Below are positions 22,039-32,290 of a stretch of 64,000 nucleotides of DNA, one piece after another. Below the pieces are notes generated by a model. The model was given only the letters and a program-made list of their open reading frames with translations, did no database searches and was not told the origin of the DNA. This stretch comes from Obelidium mucronatum (taxonomy: Eukaryota; Chytridiomycota; Chytridiomycetes; Chytridiales; Chytriomycetaceae). The position numbers were made by a program, and so were the translations under genes. Positions within the stretch are counted from its first letter, which is position 1. Every line of letters starts with the position of its first letter. Location of the stretch: NCBI GenBank assembly GCA_025765595.1, contig JAIVFH010000003.1:496001-560000 (forward strand), read 5' to 3'.

Positions 22039-23268
22039 GTGTGGGAAAACCTCAAGACTATCAACAAAATACACTCATACCTGGGATGGCAAGAGCAACA
22101 CTCATTTAGACACATCAAAGGCTACCTTGACAGCATTGACCTTGACATGACAATAACAACAGTAACTTGTGGCCGCAAACCCACAACCCCCTATACATCC
22201 ACAGGGGAATCCGCCGCAATCAGATACAACGTACAAGCACTACACCACCTTAGACCAACACAATCAGTAATGAAACAAAGGTACCCACACATATACCCAA
22301 ACGGGAACTGCAGGTGCTGTGACAACCAAGAAGAGGAAACAAACTCCCACATCATGAAATGCAAAGCATTTGAGGCAAAAAGGACAGAAATCCTAAACAA
22401 CTTCATCAAGGAGGTTGCAAGTGGATGCGACAATGGAGGAGGCAACGAAAAGAAAGAAGGATGGACAAAGGACCTCACAAAATGGGCCCGACCATGGCAA
22501 CACCACCTCAAGGACACAAAACCCGAGGGAGAATACCAGGGGAAATGGCAGAAAAAAGTAAACAACCTAAGAGCTGAAGCTATATTAGAAGGGGCGGTCC
22601 CAGAAGTACTTAAAGAAATTCTCACAACCGTATGCGGCCTAACTGCCCAAAAAACAAGAACGATAATCATCAATGCAATGAAAAACGTGACTAAAGCAGC
22701 CAGAGAAATGTGGAAAGAGCGATGTGACAAAACAGTCAAATGGGAACTAGAACAAACACCCGCAATAACTGCGACCACCAAGAAATCCGCTAAAAGAGCA
22801 AACTGGAAAAGGAAGGAAGCAGAAGAGGAAATGCTAGAGGAAGACGAAGAACCCACTGAAGAAACACAACACAACCCAGGACCGGAAGTAATCCCAGAGA
22901 AAAGCCCGACTAAACGGCAAAAAAGAATATCAGGAGAATGGTGTCTTGTCTGCAACCAAAGCATGGACAGCAACCCAGACGAGTTTGGATTCCACACACA
23001 CAATAACAAATATGAGAAAAGGGCAAGAGCCATTGAAATGTGGTACAACCACAAAACCGGAAAACAAATCCTCAGACCTGGGATGATAGAAATCTCAAAA
23101 GCAGCAAGAGAGGCCTACGAGAGCAACTCACCGCAAGAAACAGAATGGATCGAAACCATCTCAAAAATTTGCCCCTATTTGAAAGGAACAAGTTATAGAT
23201 TTGAGGCCTATACTGATTCAATTCCTGTTACGGAAGCGACCCGACTCCATATGGGACAGGGTCTTTGA
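22039..23268 (+). pseudogene. LINE ORF2 C-terminal fragment
   Basis: About 410 codons are open from the insertion junction. A CRCCDNQEEETNSHIMKC motif (about 22,309-22,362) matches the zinc-ribbon-like CxxC...H...C found after the reverse transcriptase of many LINEs. A long charged coiled-coil-like region and a second Cys pair (WCLVCNQS, about 22,940) follow. The RT domain itself lies upstream and is absent, consistent with 5' truncation. The 287-codon open frame on the opposite strand is only a shadow. Confidence 0.6.
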
Positions 23269-24037
23269 TTGGCAGTGCCGTGGGGAAGCTGTGACAGCCT
23301 GGATTGAAATACCTGATAATCACCATAAAAAGGAATAAATAAAGGTTTATTTTATAACCCATTTAATAGTCCATAGAGAGGTGTCTATTTGTGTTGAGAA
23401 TAATCCATTATTTCTGGACCGCGGTCAGGAGCCTATTTGGTTCCAGATCATAAAGCCAATATGAGGTCTTCACAGGTAATCTTCCTGATTCAAATATACA
23501 ACCACAAAAGGTATTCATCAATTGAAGACTCACGTGGTCCATTCTGCAATAGATGTCAGGCAGTCAGAAAATGAGGGCAGCTGACGTCGCACAAAGGAAT
23601 CCCCACCAGATTCCATGTCGCACCAGTTCAAACACCATAGAACGGAATGAAATTAGCTCATTTATTTAATATCACAGTAACGACAATAAATGGAATTCAA
23701 ATGATGACTTTATTTGACGTCGGGTAAAGAAGAATAAATGTAATAAATAGTGCCTTTAATCGACATAAGATATACAAAAGACAATCTTGCACTTTCCATG
23801 CACCTAAGCGGTAGAGGCCAAACAGAGGAAAATGTAACTTTATATAGAGTTGTAGAGAGTTGATATAGAGTTGTAGAGTGTTGTGGACAGGTCAGCGAGA
23901 GGTGAAAAGTCAAGTGTAATACATGAACAACTAACCAAATCTATTCCAAGTAACATAAAACTGATGAGGAGCAATATTGCCTGTTTTTAAGGAGTGAAAG
24001 ATGTTGCATATGGTGAGTATGTGAGATTCTAAGTCTA
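23269..24037. other. LINE interior without a gene
   Basis: AT-rich sequence with no convincing coding frame or RNA gene. It lies between the ORF2 fragment and the tandem repeats. Confidence 0.4.
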
Positions 24038-24556
24038 ATTTAAAACTAAACACGCTCCAAAATAGACAAACTCACCAGCGCTGGAAAGCACTTAGCGCGC
24101 AGATGCTCCTGGAAGCGGCCGCTGGTGGGTGTAGTGCTGTCAAGTGTGTGCAAGAGAGTTTAGAACACATAATAAACTAAACACGCTCGAAAATAAACAA
24201 ACTCACCTGCGGTGGAAAGCGCTTAGCGCGCAGATGCTCCTAGCAGGGGTGGTTGGTGCATTTGGTGTTGTCAAGTTTGTGCGGCCTGGTGGAAAGAATA
24301 GCTTTAAAACTGAACACGCTCCAATTTGAACAAACTCACTTGCGCTGGAAAGCGCTTAGCGCGTAGATACTCCTGAAAGAGGCGGATGGTGGATGTAGTG
24401 TTGTCAATTGGGTTGAACTTGTTGCGGAAGGAGGTTAAAATACGTTAAAACCCAACACGCTCCGAATTGAGCAAACTCACATCCATTGGAAAGCCCTTAG
24501 CACATAGATTCTCCTGGTAGCGGTGGATGGTGGGCGTAGTGCTTCCTGTGGACACA
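24038..24556. repeat. Four degenerate tandem repeats of about 135 bp
   Basis: Four units begin near 24,040, 24,173, 24,304 and 24,445. Each opens with AAAACTAAACACGCTCC or a variant, continues CAAACTCAC, then a GGAAAGCGCTTAGCGCGCAG-like core and a GATGCTCCT tail. Unit length is 131-141 bp and divergence rises in the last unit. The core contains short palindromes (AGCGCT, GCGCGC). Tandem 3' or 5' UTR repeats are common in LINEs. They are too long and too divergent to be CRISPR repeats. Confidence 0.75.
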
Positions 24557-25100
24557 GTGCTATAGGTGGTTCTTGGTTCGGTTGGCATTTCTGACTCAAA
24601 CAAAAAAAACAAAAAACGTTACAATTCCAAACATATCGCCATGGGCCAAAAAGATGGCAGGATACTCCCACAAAATGCAAACAAAAGCTGGATTAAAAAG
24701 GTTACATTTTTCTTTTGCATTTTCTTTTTCCCTTTTATTTTGGTGTTTTGGTCAAAAAATGATCAGATAAGCAGTTATCAAGAACTGATGAGATCCATGC
24801 CAGCCTGAGCCCCAAGGTGATTCATCTCAACAGTTCTGGGTCCGGGAGTGCACGCCCTACCCGTCCTCTAGAGATATGAACCAGGAAAGAGGCTCAAAAC
24901 TGTGTCCAATTTCAAATTGTTAATGTTTTTAACCCCGTAACTGACTTTTTAACAAAAAAGTTAAACAGTTTTTTTTTTGCAAACCCACAATATCCTTTTC
25001 AATCATTGTAACTATATAAAAATCAAATGGTAAAAGTAAATTTTATTTCAGATTGTTAGTTGCAATGATCAAAATACATCAAAAGAGCCAATGCCATTAC
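24557..25100. other. LINE interior without a gene
   Basis: AT-rich, with poly-A and poly-T stretches (for example 24,597-24,617 and 24,970-24,978). No supported gene or structure was seen. Confidence 0.35.
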
Positions 25101-25114
25101 ATCACTAGACACCA

Positions 25115-25756
25115 ACCCCAATTGGACTCCAGCTGGATGGTGATTTTAACATGGCAAATATAGGAGGCAGTGCAGCTTCAGAAATCGGACTTTATCTTGG
25201 GTTTGGAATAGGCGCCAGATAAACTCCAGACGGCAGTTCCGAACAGATCTCAGTTGCCGGACTGGAGTTGACACCAAAACGCTCCATCAATAAGAGCCCA
25301 TCTGTTGACTTTGTCTGAATTCTTATGATCAGGAGTCAGTTGGACGTCTGATGTGGCGGGACAATTTTTGCGATGACTGAAGAACCAATAGAGAGCCCCA
25401 AAAGGAACCCTGATAGCAACAGCAAACCAAACCCAAAACCAAGGAAGAAACGCCTGAGAAAAGACCGGAGAAGACACAGGTGCAACCAGTCTAGAAAACC
25501 AGCAACAACAAAAACTCACCAAGCATCAGAAACAGCTAGGGCACCAAGCACACTAGACGGAGGATTGATGGAATGGACAACAAGCCAGGACGACAGCAAC
25601 CCGGACGAATGGGAGGATCTCAGCCAGAGACCTCAGGACCAAGACAAGCAAGCAAGACACAAGATGGAGGAAGGGAGGCTGGATGGGGGCACTCTTTTCC
25701 CCACAGGGGTTTTTAATGAGGCCCCCAAGGCCTCTACTGGTGGTAGCTCCTGGTGA
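25115..25756 (+). pseudogene. Endonuclease-like and Pro/Lys-rich LINE fragment
   Basis: Near 25,135-25,160 a frame reads LDGDFNMANIGG; GDFN is the hallmark of the AP-endonuclease domain of LINEs. Stops break it within about 70 codons. An open frame from 25,373 (127 codons) is rich in Pro, Lys and Asp and contains SNPDEW, echoing SNPDEF in the ORF2 fragment at about 22,970. The two may be ends of related elements. Weak evidence; the fragment is non-functional. Confidence 0.35.
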
Positions 25757-26130
25757 GCTGGGGGATGGGAGGGGGGATTGGGAGCTGAGGAAGGAGTTGG
25801 AAAATCAAGACTGCCGCCTGCACAAGGCTGGAGGGTTTGCTCCGTGGCGATGTTGGAAACAGCAGCGACATACTTTATTTTAAACAATGGAGTGAGGAGA
25901 ATAAACCACTACAAAAAAAAATAATTTGAAACAACGGGGGATACATAAAGTGTATCACATTGTAGCACATCGCGATTGCTTTCCTGTTTTGAGGAAGAAC
26001 CTTCAAGCAATACATGATCCATATGCGCATTATAGTACGCCAGCACCTATCCCTAGTGAGAAAGAGATTGATGAATTTTGGAGATGGATTCAGAAGTGGA
26101 ACCAATTGAATTAGGTAAACGCTACCTATT

Positions 26131-26250
26131 TGTTGGAGGCACATGAAACTCATGTTGCAAGCTCCATGTTTGAAATAAAGTTTAAGAGTTCTCTCCAAAA
26201 TCTCTCTAGTGCCACAATGATCAGGCACCGCTTCCAGTCCCTCTACAACA
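26131..26250. repeat. copia-2 5' LTR
   Basis: 120 bp, TGTTGGAGGC...CTCTACAACA. It lacks about 22 bp that are present in the solo LTR before the CCGCTTCCAG end. No clean target duplication is visible, as expected when the 3' end is truncated. Confidence 0.75.
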
Positions 26251-26539
26251 GATTAAGAAGTCTTATTACTCAACATCTGTTAAATTTTTCCTGTACTAAT
26301 TAGTCAGGGAACCCTTAAAAAGCCAGAACGTTCAAGCATTCTCTGTTACACAAGCACCTCAGCCGCTACTACCAAAGCCGCTACAGCTTCTAATTCTACT
26401 ACAAACAGCTAAAAATACTTATTAAAAGAAGTTTATTCTACTACAACAACTACAACTTTCTACTACTTGAAACACTTGAAACTCAACCAACCCCCAACTA
26501 CTATGCCTCAAAATTTTTACTGACTTACCAAAAAAAAAA

Positions 26540-27815
26540 ATGACAACCAACAACAACTTGAAAACTACTTTTACGCTTGAACATGTTAACATCAGTGACT
26601 TCCACCAGCGGGTTGACGATATTGAAGGTGTTGCAGCCCAACACAACGTTCTCCACACTATTCGTCTTGACCAAGAATCCCACGATGATAACATCAACAA
26701 CTACTTGGTTCCTTATCAATTACGGCTGATCCACAGCTTCTTGAACTTGCAGTCTGGGATAACCCTGAAGACCCTAACATTCCTTTGGTTCTTCAGCTGA
26801 CTGATGTTCCAAATACTTGTCCCGGGTCGTACGCAAACAATAAGATGATGCAACATATCATCAAGTGGAATATTTCCGCTGCCCTATTGAACATTTGTCA
26901 GCAAAACACTAAATGTGCACGTACCTGGATTCAAAACCTCCAGACGTACTACAATGCACAGACTAGGACTGATACGAAGGAAACCATCGAAGAGTGGATT
27001 ACACTTCAACATCCGTCACATGAGTTGGTAAGAGAATATTACAATCGATTCTCAAACATCCTTACCTAGATGCATGCTGATCCAACTAGCGCCGCATTTT
27101 GTCCATTTCTCAATCTCACTGAAGTCATTAATCACGTCATCAACACACTCTACAAACAATCTTTTGGTCATCAAATTCAAAGAATCAAAAGTCTTGAAAT
27201 AACAAACCTCAATGATCTCTTGAAGGAACTCTTGGAGACTGAGAAGATGATCGGCTTCAAACCAAAGAAGACCGCAACTGATTTTGCCTTGCTCCTTGGA
27301 AGTGGACAACCCAATGGAAGCAGCAACTTCAACTCCAATAGGACTGGGCAAGGAGGTTTCCGTGGACGTGGTAGAGGCCATGGTCGTGGAAGTTACAACA
27401 ACGCGAGTGGTTGTCCCGGACCTTATCCAGATCGGAACACCCAATGGAAACATGCAGGCGGGAACTCTAATAGGGGAGGATACGTTAACCAGGGAAGACA
27501 ATTTCCTGTTAATAGAAACCAACCCACTCACAGCTTACTTGCCTTAGAGTTTGCAACTCAACAACCACCAAGTCCTTGCAAAACTTGCGGGGGCAACCAC
27601 TTTCACGTTCAATGCTTCAAGTCTCAAGACTATCCATTCAACGCGCTACTTCCATTCCCTCTGGGGAAGCCGCTGCCACCAAACAGGATCCGCAATGACA
27701 TAGTCAAACACCCGCTGATCCGGCAAATAATTTCAAAGCCGCAAACACATTATTCAATGCTCCTTTCGATAACTACCAATGGCAGCAACCCGTCTACTAT
27801 CAACAACAATCACTG
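26540..27815 (+). pseudogene. copia-2 gag
   Basis: An ATG at 26,540 opens MTTNNNLKTTFTLEHVN, then a frameshift near 26,720. The gag body runs 26,785-27,069, a stop at 27,067 and again open 27,070-27,816. It contains an LTR-copia gag-like helical region (WIQNLQTYYNAQTRT...LVREYYNRF, then LPLN-type LNLTEVINHVI). An RG box follows (GGFRGRGRGHGRG, about 27,352-27,390), then a zinc knuckle C-KTC-GGNHFHVQC (27,580-27,615) of the CCHC class. Stops and frame changes make it non-functional. Confidence 0.7.
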
Positions 27816-27959
27816 ATGGTTCCGCAACAACAACTTCCACCACTGCCTGCTACTCAACAACAACCTACAGTATCATTCCAGCAGCAACCTACAGTTATCA
27901 ATGATCAGCAAACCATAAATACTATAAATACCCAGGCAAATAACTTAGCTTCTGGGTCG

Positions 27960-28888
27960 GGTACTATGCAAGACCATAGACTTGTCAAAGCTCCTGACGG
28001 CATCAACATTGTTGGCAGCAAATGGGTTCACACACAACAATTTGGATTGAATTATACAGAAACTCACTCACTGGTTATGCGCGCTGCAACATTCAGATGG
28101 CTCCTAGTGCTCACAGCAATCAATGGGTGGGATACCCACATGTGCGACATGAGCACCGCACACTTGTACGGCAATATCGACAAACCCGTCTACACAAAGC
28201 AGCCTCCTGGATACGACAATGGAACTGGCAGGGTCTAAAAGGACTTTATGGATTAAAACAAGCAGGTCGTATATGGTATAAGAAGTTGACAACTCACCTC
28301 AAAGAAACAGGATACATTCAGTTGAAAGTGGACCCATGCGTCTTCTTTAAGACAGTGGATGGCAAGACGGTATACTTGGACTCATGTGTCTCTTCTGCTA
28401 CATCCATGACACACAAGACCACTGTTACAAGGCAATTCAAGTCCTAACGGCTCCAGCAACGCCCCGTACAACATCCACCACCAAGCAAAGTCCCAGCTTG
28501 GCTAAATGGTTGCTCTCGCAGATGACGTCATCAGCTGGAAATCAACCAAGACTCCACTCACCCCACTATCATCTACAGAAGCCAAATACATGTCCATCAG
28601 CAAATTAGGACGCGAACTACTATCTTTTATTCAGCTATACGATATACTCAACATACCACTTGACAAACCAATTTAAGTCTTTGAAGACAACCAGTCTACT
28701 ATTCATCAATGCAACAATGACGTATTCTTGCAACAATCCAAGCACATCAATATTCAATACCACTACATTCCCTAACTGGTCAATTTAAAGCAAGTCAAGG
28801 TCACTTAGATCCAGACCGCTGACCAGCCAGCCGATTTACTCACCAAGTGCCTTGGACGCGACCAATTCAAGAAACTTCGTGCCTGATT
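27960..28888 (+). pseudogene. copia-2 reverse transcriptase end and RNase H
   Basis: Copia RT motifs appear in several frames: GSKWVHTQQF, then DTHMCDMSTAHLYGNI, VYTKQPPGY and GLYGLKQAGRIWYKK. RNase H follows with ISWKSTKTPLTPLSSTEAKY (frame near 28,545), a QSTIHQ motif, and the C-terminal KHINIQYHYI and DLLTKCLG blocks. The first RT third, including the YVDD active-site region, is lost or scrambled. At least three frame breaks occur. Confidence 0.75.
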
Positions 28889-29117
28889 CGGAATGATGTC
28901 TCACCGCAATTACAATTTAAACTATTCACAATTCAAGATTGACTTCCGCGATATGCATTGGGGCTAGTCGTGATTTGCCCCCTTTTTATGCTAAGTCAAT
29001 TCTATTCAATTCAATTTTGATTTCGATTCTAGAACCTAGAATTCTTCATATTTTAAACATACAATGCATATAGAACTACCCAACTATTTATTCAAGTTCA
29101 AAAGTATACAAGAAAAC

Positions 29118-29190
29118 CAACCACTTAGCTCAATGGTCAGAGCACAAGTCTGTTACCAAGACAACCCAGGTCCAAGACCTGCTCTGCGCA
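29118..29190 (+). other. tRNA-like (SINE-head-like) sequence
   Basis: Box A TAGCTCAATGG (29,126-29,136) and box B GGTCCAAGACC (29,169-29,179) have normal pol III spacing. A D-stem AGCTC/GAGC and an anticodon arm GTCT-GTTACCA-AGAC (loop of 7, U33 present, anticodon TAC) can be drawn. The acceptor arms do not pair, so this is a tRNA pseudogene or a tRNA-derived SINE head, not a working tRNA. It lies inside copia-2 between RNase H and the 3' LTR. Confidence 0.45.
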
Positions 29191-29486
29191 CTTGTTTGAT
29201 TATTACATATCTGCCTATGAAGGTTTCACTGTATCCTTGCTTCTCCATGTTAATGGTTGAGCAAGGGACGAGTGTTTTTGTCAGTAAGAATCTGACACAG
29301 GGTGTAATAACGCAAGACTGCACAGAAAGACACAACTCTCAAGCAATTCACATGATCAAGGGGAAGGCAGCACCATGTGACAATCACATGACCTTCGCCG
29401 AACCCGATTCAATCACCAAGCCTTAATTAATCCTTGGCAGTTAATCAAGTCACAGTCATGTCACATGATACAAGTCTGATCATTTT

Positions 29487-29596
29487 GAGGGGAAGTGTTG
29501 GAGGCACATGAAACTCATGTTGCAAGCTCCATGTTTGAAATAAAGTTTAAGAATTCTCTCCAAAATCTCTCTAGTGTCCACAACAATCAGCCCACC
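29487..29596 (+). repeat. copia-2 polypurine tract and truncated 3' LTR
   Basis: GAGGGGAAG (29,487-29,495) is a polypurine tract directly before TGTTGGAGGC (LTR start at 29,496). The LTR matches the solo LTR to about 29,596 and then diverges, so its 3' third is lost. Confidence 0.75.
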
Positions 29597-29800
29597 CTGG
29601 TTCAGATGCCCACCGTTGTCATCCACAGCGACTGGCTCTCTTTGAAACTTCCACTTTGAAAAGCAAGATTAATGCATGCATTGAGTGATCCTTTTTTTCC
29701 AACCCAAAAAAATGATTTCCAACCCACGTCACCACCTAAAAAAATGCTTATAAAAATGCAACTGTTAGCACCACAATAAAATCATCATAGCCAACAAATA

Positions 29801-31274
29801 ATGAGAAGGAAGCGATCGAAATCCAGTAGCTCTTGTCATGACCAAGACACTGCTTCCCAAGTTTTTAAAGAAATCAGTGCCTTGATGAATCAGTTAATAC
29901 CCCAACGCCAAGCTGCCAAGCAAGTTGCTGCCAACCATGGTATTACCGCCAAAGCTGCACGTGGAATCTATCGGCGAATTGACAAGCATCCTGATCGAGT
30001 CCACGGCAAGCAATTGTTCTCAGACCATGATGAGCTTGTGTTTGTCGCCTTTTTGGAGGCCCGATCCTTGTCCCACAGCCCATTGCGCCAAGTAGATTTT
30101 TTGCAATTAGTACGCCAAAAGTACCTTGAAATCCGCGGACCAGGAGATTGGAATCCAAACCGATGGCTAAATGGTTTCTTGGGCCGCCACCAAAAGTCAA
30201 AGCTGTAACATCCTCCCGCATCAAACCAGCTACAGAAATTGAGGTGAAGTCTGGGTAAAACTGTTGAAGGATTGGATGGATGAGAATGGCTACAGCATGG
30301 GAAACTTGTCAATGCATCAAACTCGAAAACGAAAGCTCCCAGGATTCCTTTCTTGTGAGCACGTCCATTAACCGCCCAAATGTCCACCAAGGTAAACGTG
30401 GTCCTATGGCCAGCTATATTCCCTTTGTTACAGCCTCTGGTGTTCAGGTGGTTGACAATTCCGACCAAATATGGAAACCTTGAAGTGACAACTGAACCTG
30501 CGTGACTACTGAGCCAAGATACCACTCCAATGTACTTTGTCTACAGTAAAACTGATTACATATCCAAAGAGCAGTGGGTGCCTGTTTTGGCAGTCTTTAA
30601 GGAGGATTTTACGAATTTGAAAAAGAACCTGGTCTCTGAGTTCCATCGCGTGCGGGCCTTTTCCCAAACTGCCATAGGCCAGATTGGGAAAATCCTTATA
30701 CCAATCATTCTTTATATCCGGAACAAGATAACCAAGGTCCATATTCAAGCCACCTTCAATAATACGGGCATTTATCCCTGGAATCCAGAAATCATCCTGA
30801 AAAATGCCGCCAAAAATGTTGCCACAATTACGGATGCCCAAACAGCAACATCAGACACCCAAACTCAGCTTCGGGACTGGTTTTTAGCTGAACTTCCTGC
30901 TCCTGTGGTCAAAAAAGCCAAAGTCAAGCCTCAAGATGCTGTTTTAACCAACAAGGTCTACAACTCACTAACCTTGCAAGAAACCTTACTTGCAGCTGAG
31001 CAACAGAAGAATGACAATGCTCAAGCAAAAGAAGCTGCAAACAATAACAAGAAACATGAGGTGGAAGCCAAAAAAGCGGGAGAGGGAGGCTCTGAAATTG
31101 GCGCATCAGTGTCAAGGGGAAACTAACTCTGTCAAATGTACAAAAACTTGGGTGAGAAGCACAAAATGGTTTATTTGTACAAATTGCAATGAGTTCAGAC
31201 TCTGTGAGAGATGCAAGGTTCAGTGCAAAAGCATCAGTGATGCCCATGTTAATGAGTGTGACAAGGAGAATTGA
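29801..31274 (+). pseudogene. pogo-like (DDE_1) transposase relic
   Basis: The N-terminal part (29,801-30,208) has an HTH (RQAAKQVAANHGITAKAARGIYRRI) and a CENP-B-type second module ending GDWNPNRWLNGFLGRHQK, followed by a stop. The first catalytic Asp lies in WMDENGYSMG (about 30,270). A degenerate core follows with two or three frame changes. The C-terminal part (30,530-31,126) has the family FNNTGIYPWNPEIIL motif. A late CxxC cluster (ICTNCNEFRLCERCKVQC, 31,170-31,225) occurs in another frame. It encodes no working enzyme. Confidence 0.7.
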
Positions 31275-31736
31275 AGAGTCAGAATTATTTCGTTTTGGGT
31301 TTTTATTAATAAAGAACCGCTTTGGATATTCGTTAGAAATATGTTTTTCTTTATTTCTGCAAAGTTTCAATAGACATGTGCCGGTTTTTACCGGCGATCG
31401 ATAGATCGATAATAAACGCTAAAAATCGGTTTCTATGTATCGGTTTTTATAGAGAATTAGAGTAATAGTGCATCGCATTAAAATATCGTCATCGGTCCAC
31501 CACAAAAAAAATTTCTTTCGGGGTTGGAACTTCTTCCCTTCCTTCTCATGAGTTCGAGCCATAGCTCGTTGCGCTACAGGCTTGCCATACCTTTATTGAA
31601 ATTAATAAGTTATAGTCAATCTAAAAGAAAAAGAATTAAGCAAGCAAGTGGCGTTATGCCCTTAGACGAAAAGAAAATTAACTCTAAGTAAATAAAAGAA
31701 AATCTTCAATGCTACATTTTGTTTTATTTTATTTTA

Positions 31737-32128
31737 CTAATACTCTTGAAGGTGTACATAGTTGTACTGTGGATAATAACTTTGATGATATTCCAGACTT
31801 CGGGAACTCTGCAACTCTCCTGAAATAAAAAACACCATACTGACATCTGATCTAGTTCCTTCCGCGTTCCCTCCCGGTCCTGCGCTTCCTTTTACTTTGC
31901 TGGCATTTTGTTCTTGCAGCGTAAGGTAACGGCACAATCCTCGGTCCAGTTCGCGCTCCTGTAAAGTGTGGTTCCAGATCCAGCACAACGCCCAGCCCCC
32001 GCGCGCTCCGCTGCCGCCACATCATCCCACCCACCGTTGACAGCAGCGACAGATGCACGAAGGCCATCGTTGGCTGGGCCTTTGTTTGTTTGATGCATGC
32101 AGTGGGTGTTGTTGTTGTGGTTGATCAC
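31737..32128 (-). other. Minus-strand open frames, uncertain gene
   Basis: Overlapping frames end in ...YNYVHLQEY (stop at 31,737) and in ...CKNKMPAK and ...RTGRERGRN. Composition is GC-rich with a dense stretch of charged residues (LQERELDRGLCRYLTLQEQNA, 31,870-31,930 region). It could be a small gene with an intron captured by the repeat, or chance. No family recognised. Confidence 0.25.
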
Positions 32129-32169
32129 GTTGGGGGTTGAAATGTTTTTTTTTTCGGAAGATTGTTAGT

Positions 32170-32290
32170 GAGGTGGGGAAGGGGGAAGATGACGAGGATG
32201 AGGATGAGGATGAGAATGAGGAAGAGGAGGAGGAGGAGGAGGAGGAAGAGGAGGAGGAGGAGGAGGAGGAGGAGGAGGAGGAGACTTTAT
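32170..32290. repeat. GAG/GAT purine-rich simple repeat
   Basis: A nearly pure purine run (GAGGATGAGGATGAGAATGAGG, then many GAG/GGA triplets to about 32,283). Low-complexity DNA that creates artificial Arg- or Glu-rich frames. Confidence 0.85.

Larger units (their letters stand above)
22020..25920 (+). mobile_element. Inserted LINE-type retroelement (5' truncated) with 27-bp target duplication
   Basis: The segment is bounded by perfect 27-bp direct repeats starting ATAATTTGAAACAACGGGGG (21,993-22,019 and 25,921-25,947). It ends in an A-run (25,912-25,920), both typical of target-primed reverse transcription. The left part encodes the C-terminal part of a LINE ORF2. The middle contains four degenerate tandem repeats and no clear gene. 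The right part (25,100-25,760) has an endonuclease-like fragment and a Pro/Lys-rich ORF. The order is odd for one LINE, so this may be a composite. Confidence 0.75.
16222..26114 (+). mobile_element. Decayed Ty1/copia element (copia-1), host of nested insertions
   Basis: Scattered fragments in the order gag, zinc-finger/RG region, protease, gag-pre-integrase, integrase core and integrase C-terminal part follow the Ty1/copia order, which places integrase before RT. RT and RNase H are missing; the second copia element begins just after the last integrase codons. Three insertions interrupt it: a solo LTR (17,442), a Tc1/mariner-like transposon (18,935) and a LINE (22,020). Without those insertions the integrase segment reads on in one frame from about 18,855 to the stop at 21,762-21,764. 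Start and end are those of recognisable coding sequence; its own LTRs were not found. Confidence 0.75.
18609..26114 (+). pseudogene. copia-1 integrase, split by two insertions
   Basis: Pieces: 18,609-18,934 (gag-pre-integrase CVYCAAGKITRTPI and the first core Asp in FIDQVTRYQEL, after a stop and frame change near 18,855), 21,481-22,019 (second Asp in LVSDATKDM, Glu in GLVENALK, then FGCLVTIH, GIYLGKVGN and a final NLKQRGIH), and 25,948-26,114 (continuation from LKQRGIHKVYH to the stop). Deleting the transposon and one ATAA copy joins FVY to NTFCLIEK in frame. Deleting the LINE and one 27-bp copy joins RGIH to KVYH. The D-D-E pattern and order fit the copia integrase. Other stops and a frame change (for example near 21,765) show it was also decaying. 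Confidence 0.65.
26131..29596 (+). mobile_element. copia-2: internally deleted Ty1/copia element
   Basis: A 5' LTR (26,131-26,250), gag (26,540-27,790), a joint near 27,950, an RT C-terminal half plus RNase H (27,960-28,885), a polypurine tract (29,487-29,495) and a truncated 3' LTR (29,496-29,596). Protease, integrase and the first half of RT are missing, so the element is non-autonomous and also carries stops. The LTR sequence is that of the solo LTR at 17,442. Confidence 0.8.

Noticed and set aside
22191..23054. 287-codon open frame on the minus strand
   Set aside because: Directly antisense to the LINE ORF2 fragment, with skewed Ser/Cys/Leu composition; a shadow.
24038..24556. CRISPR-like array
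   Set aside because: Four divergent units of about 135 bp with no short identical repeats or unique spacers; in a eukaryotic retroelement.
25373..25756. Independent host gene (Pro/Lys-rich ORF)
   Set aside because: It lies inside the LINE boundaries and echoes a motif of the ORF2 fragment; treated as part of the element.
31551..31590. Second tRNA-like sequence on the minus strand (TAGCGCAAC...GGCTCGAAC)
   Set aside because: Box A and box B are too close together (about 10 nt) to form a tRNA; kept only as a possible relic.
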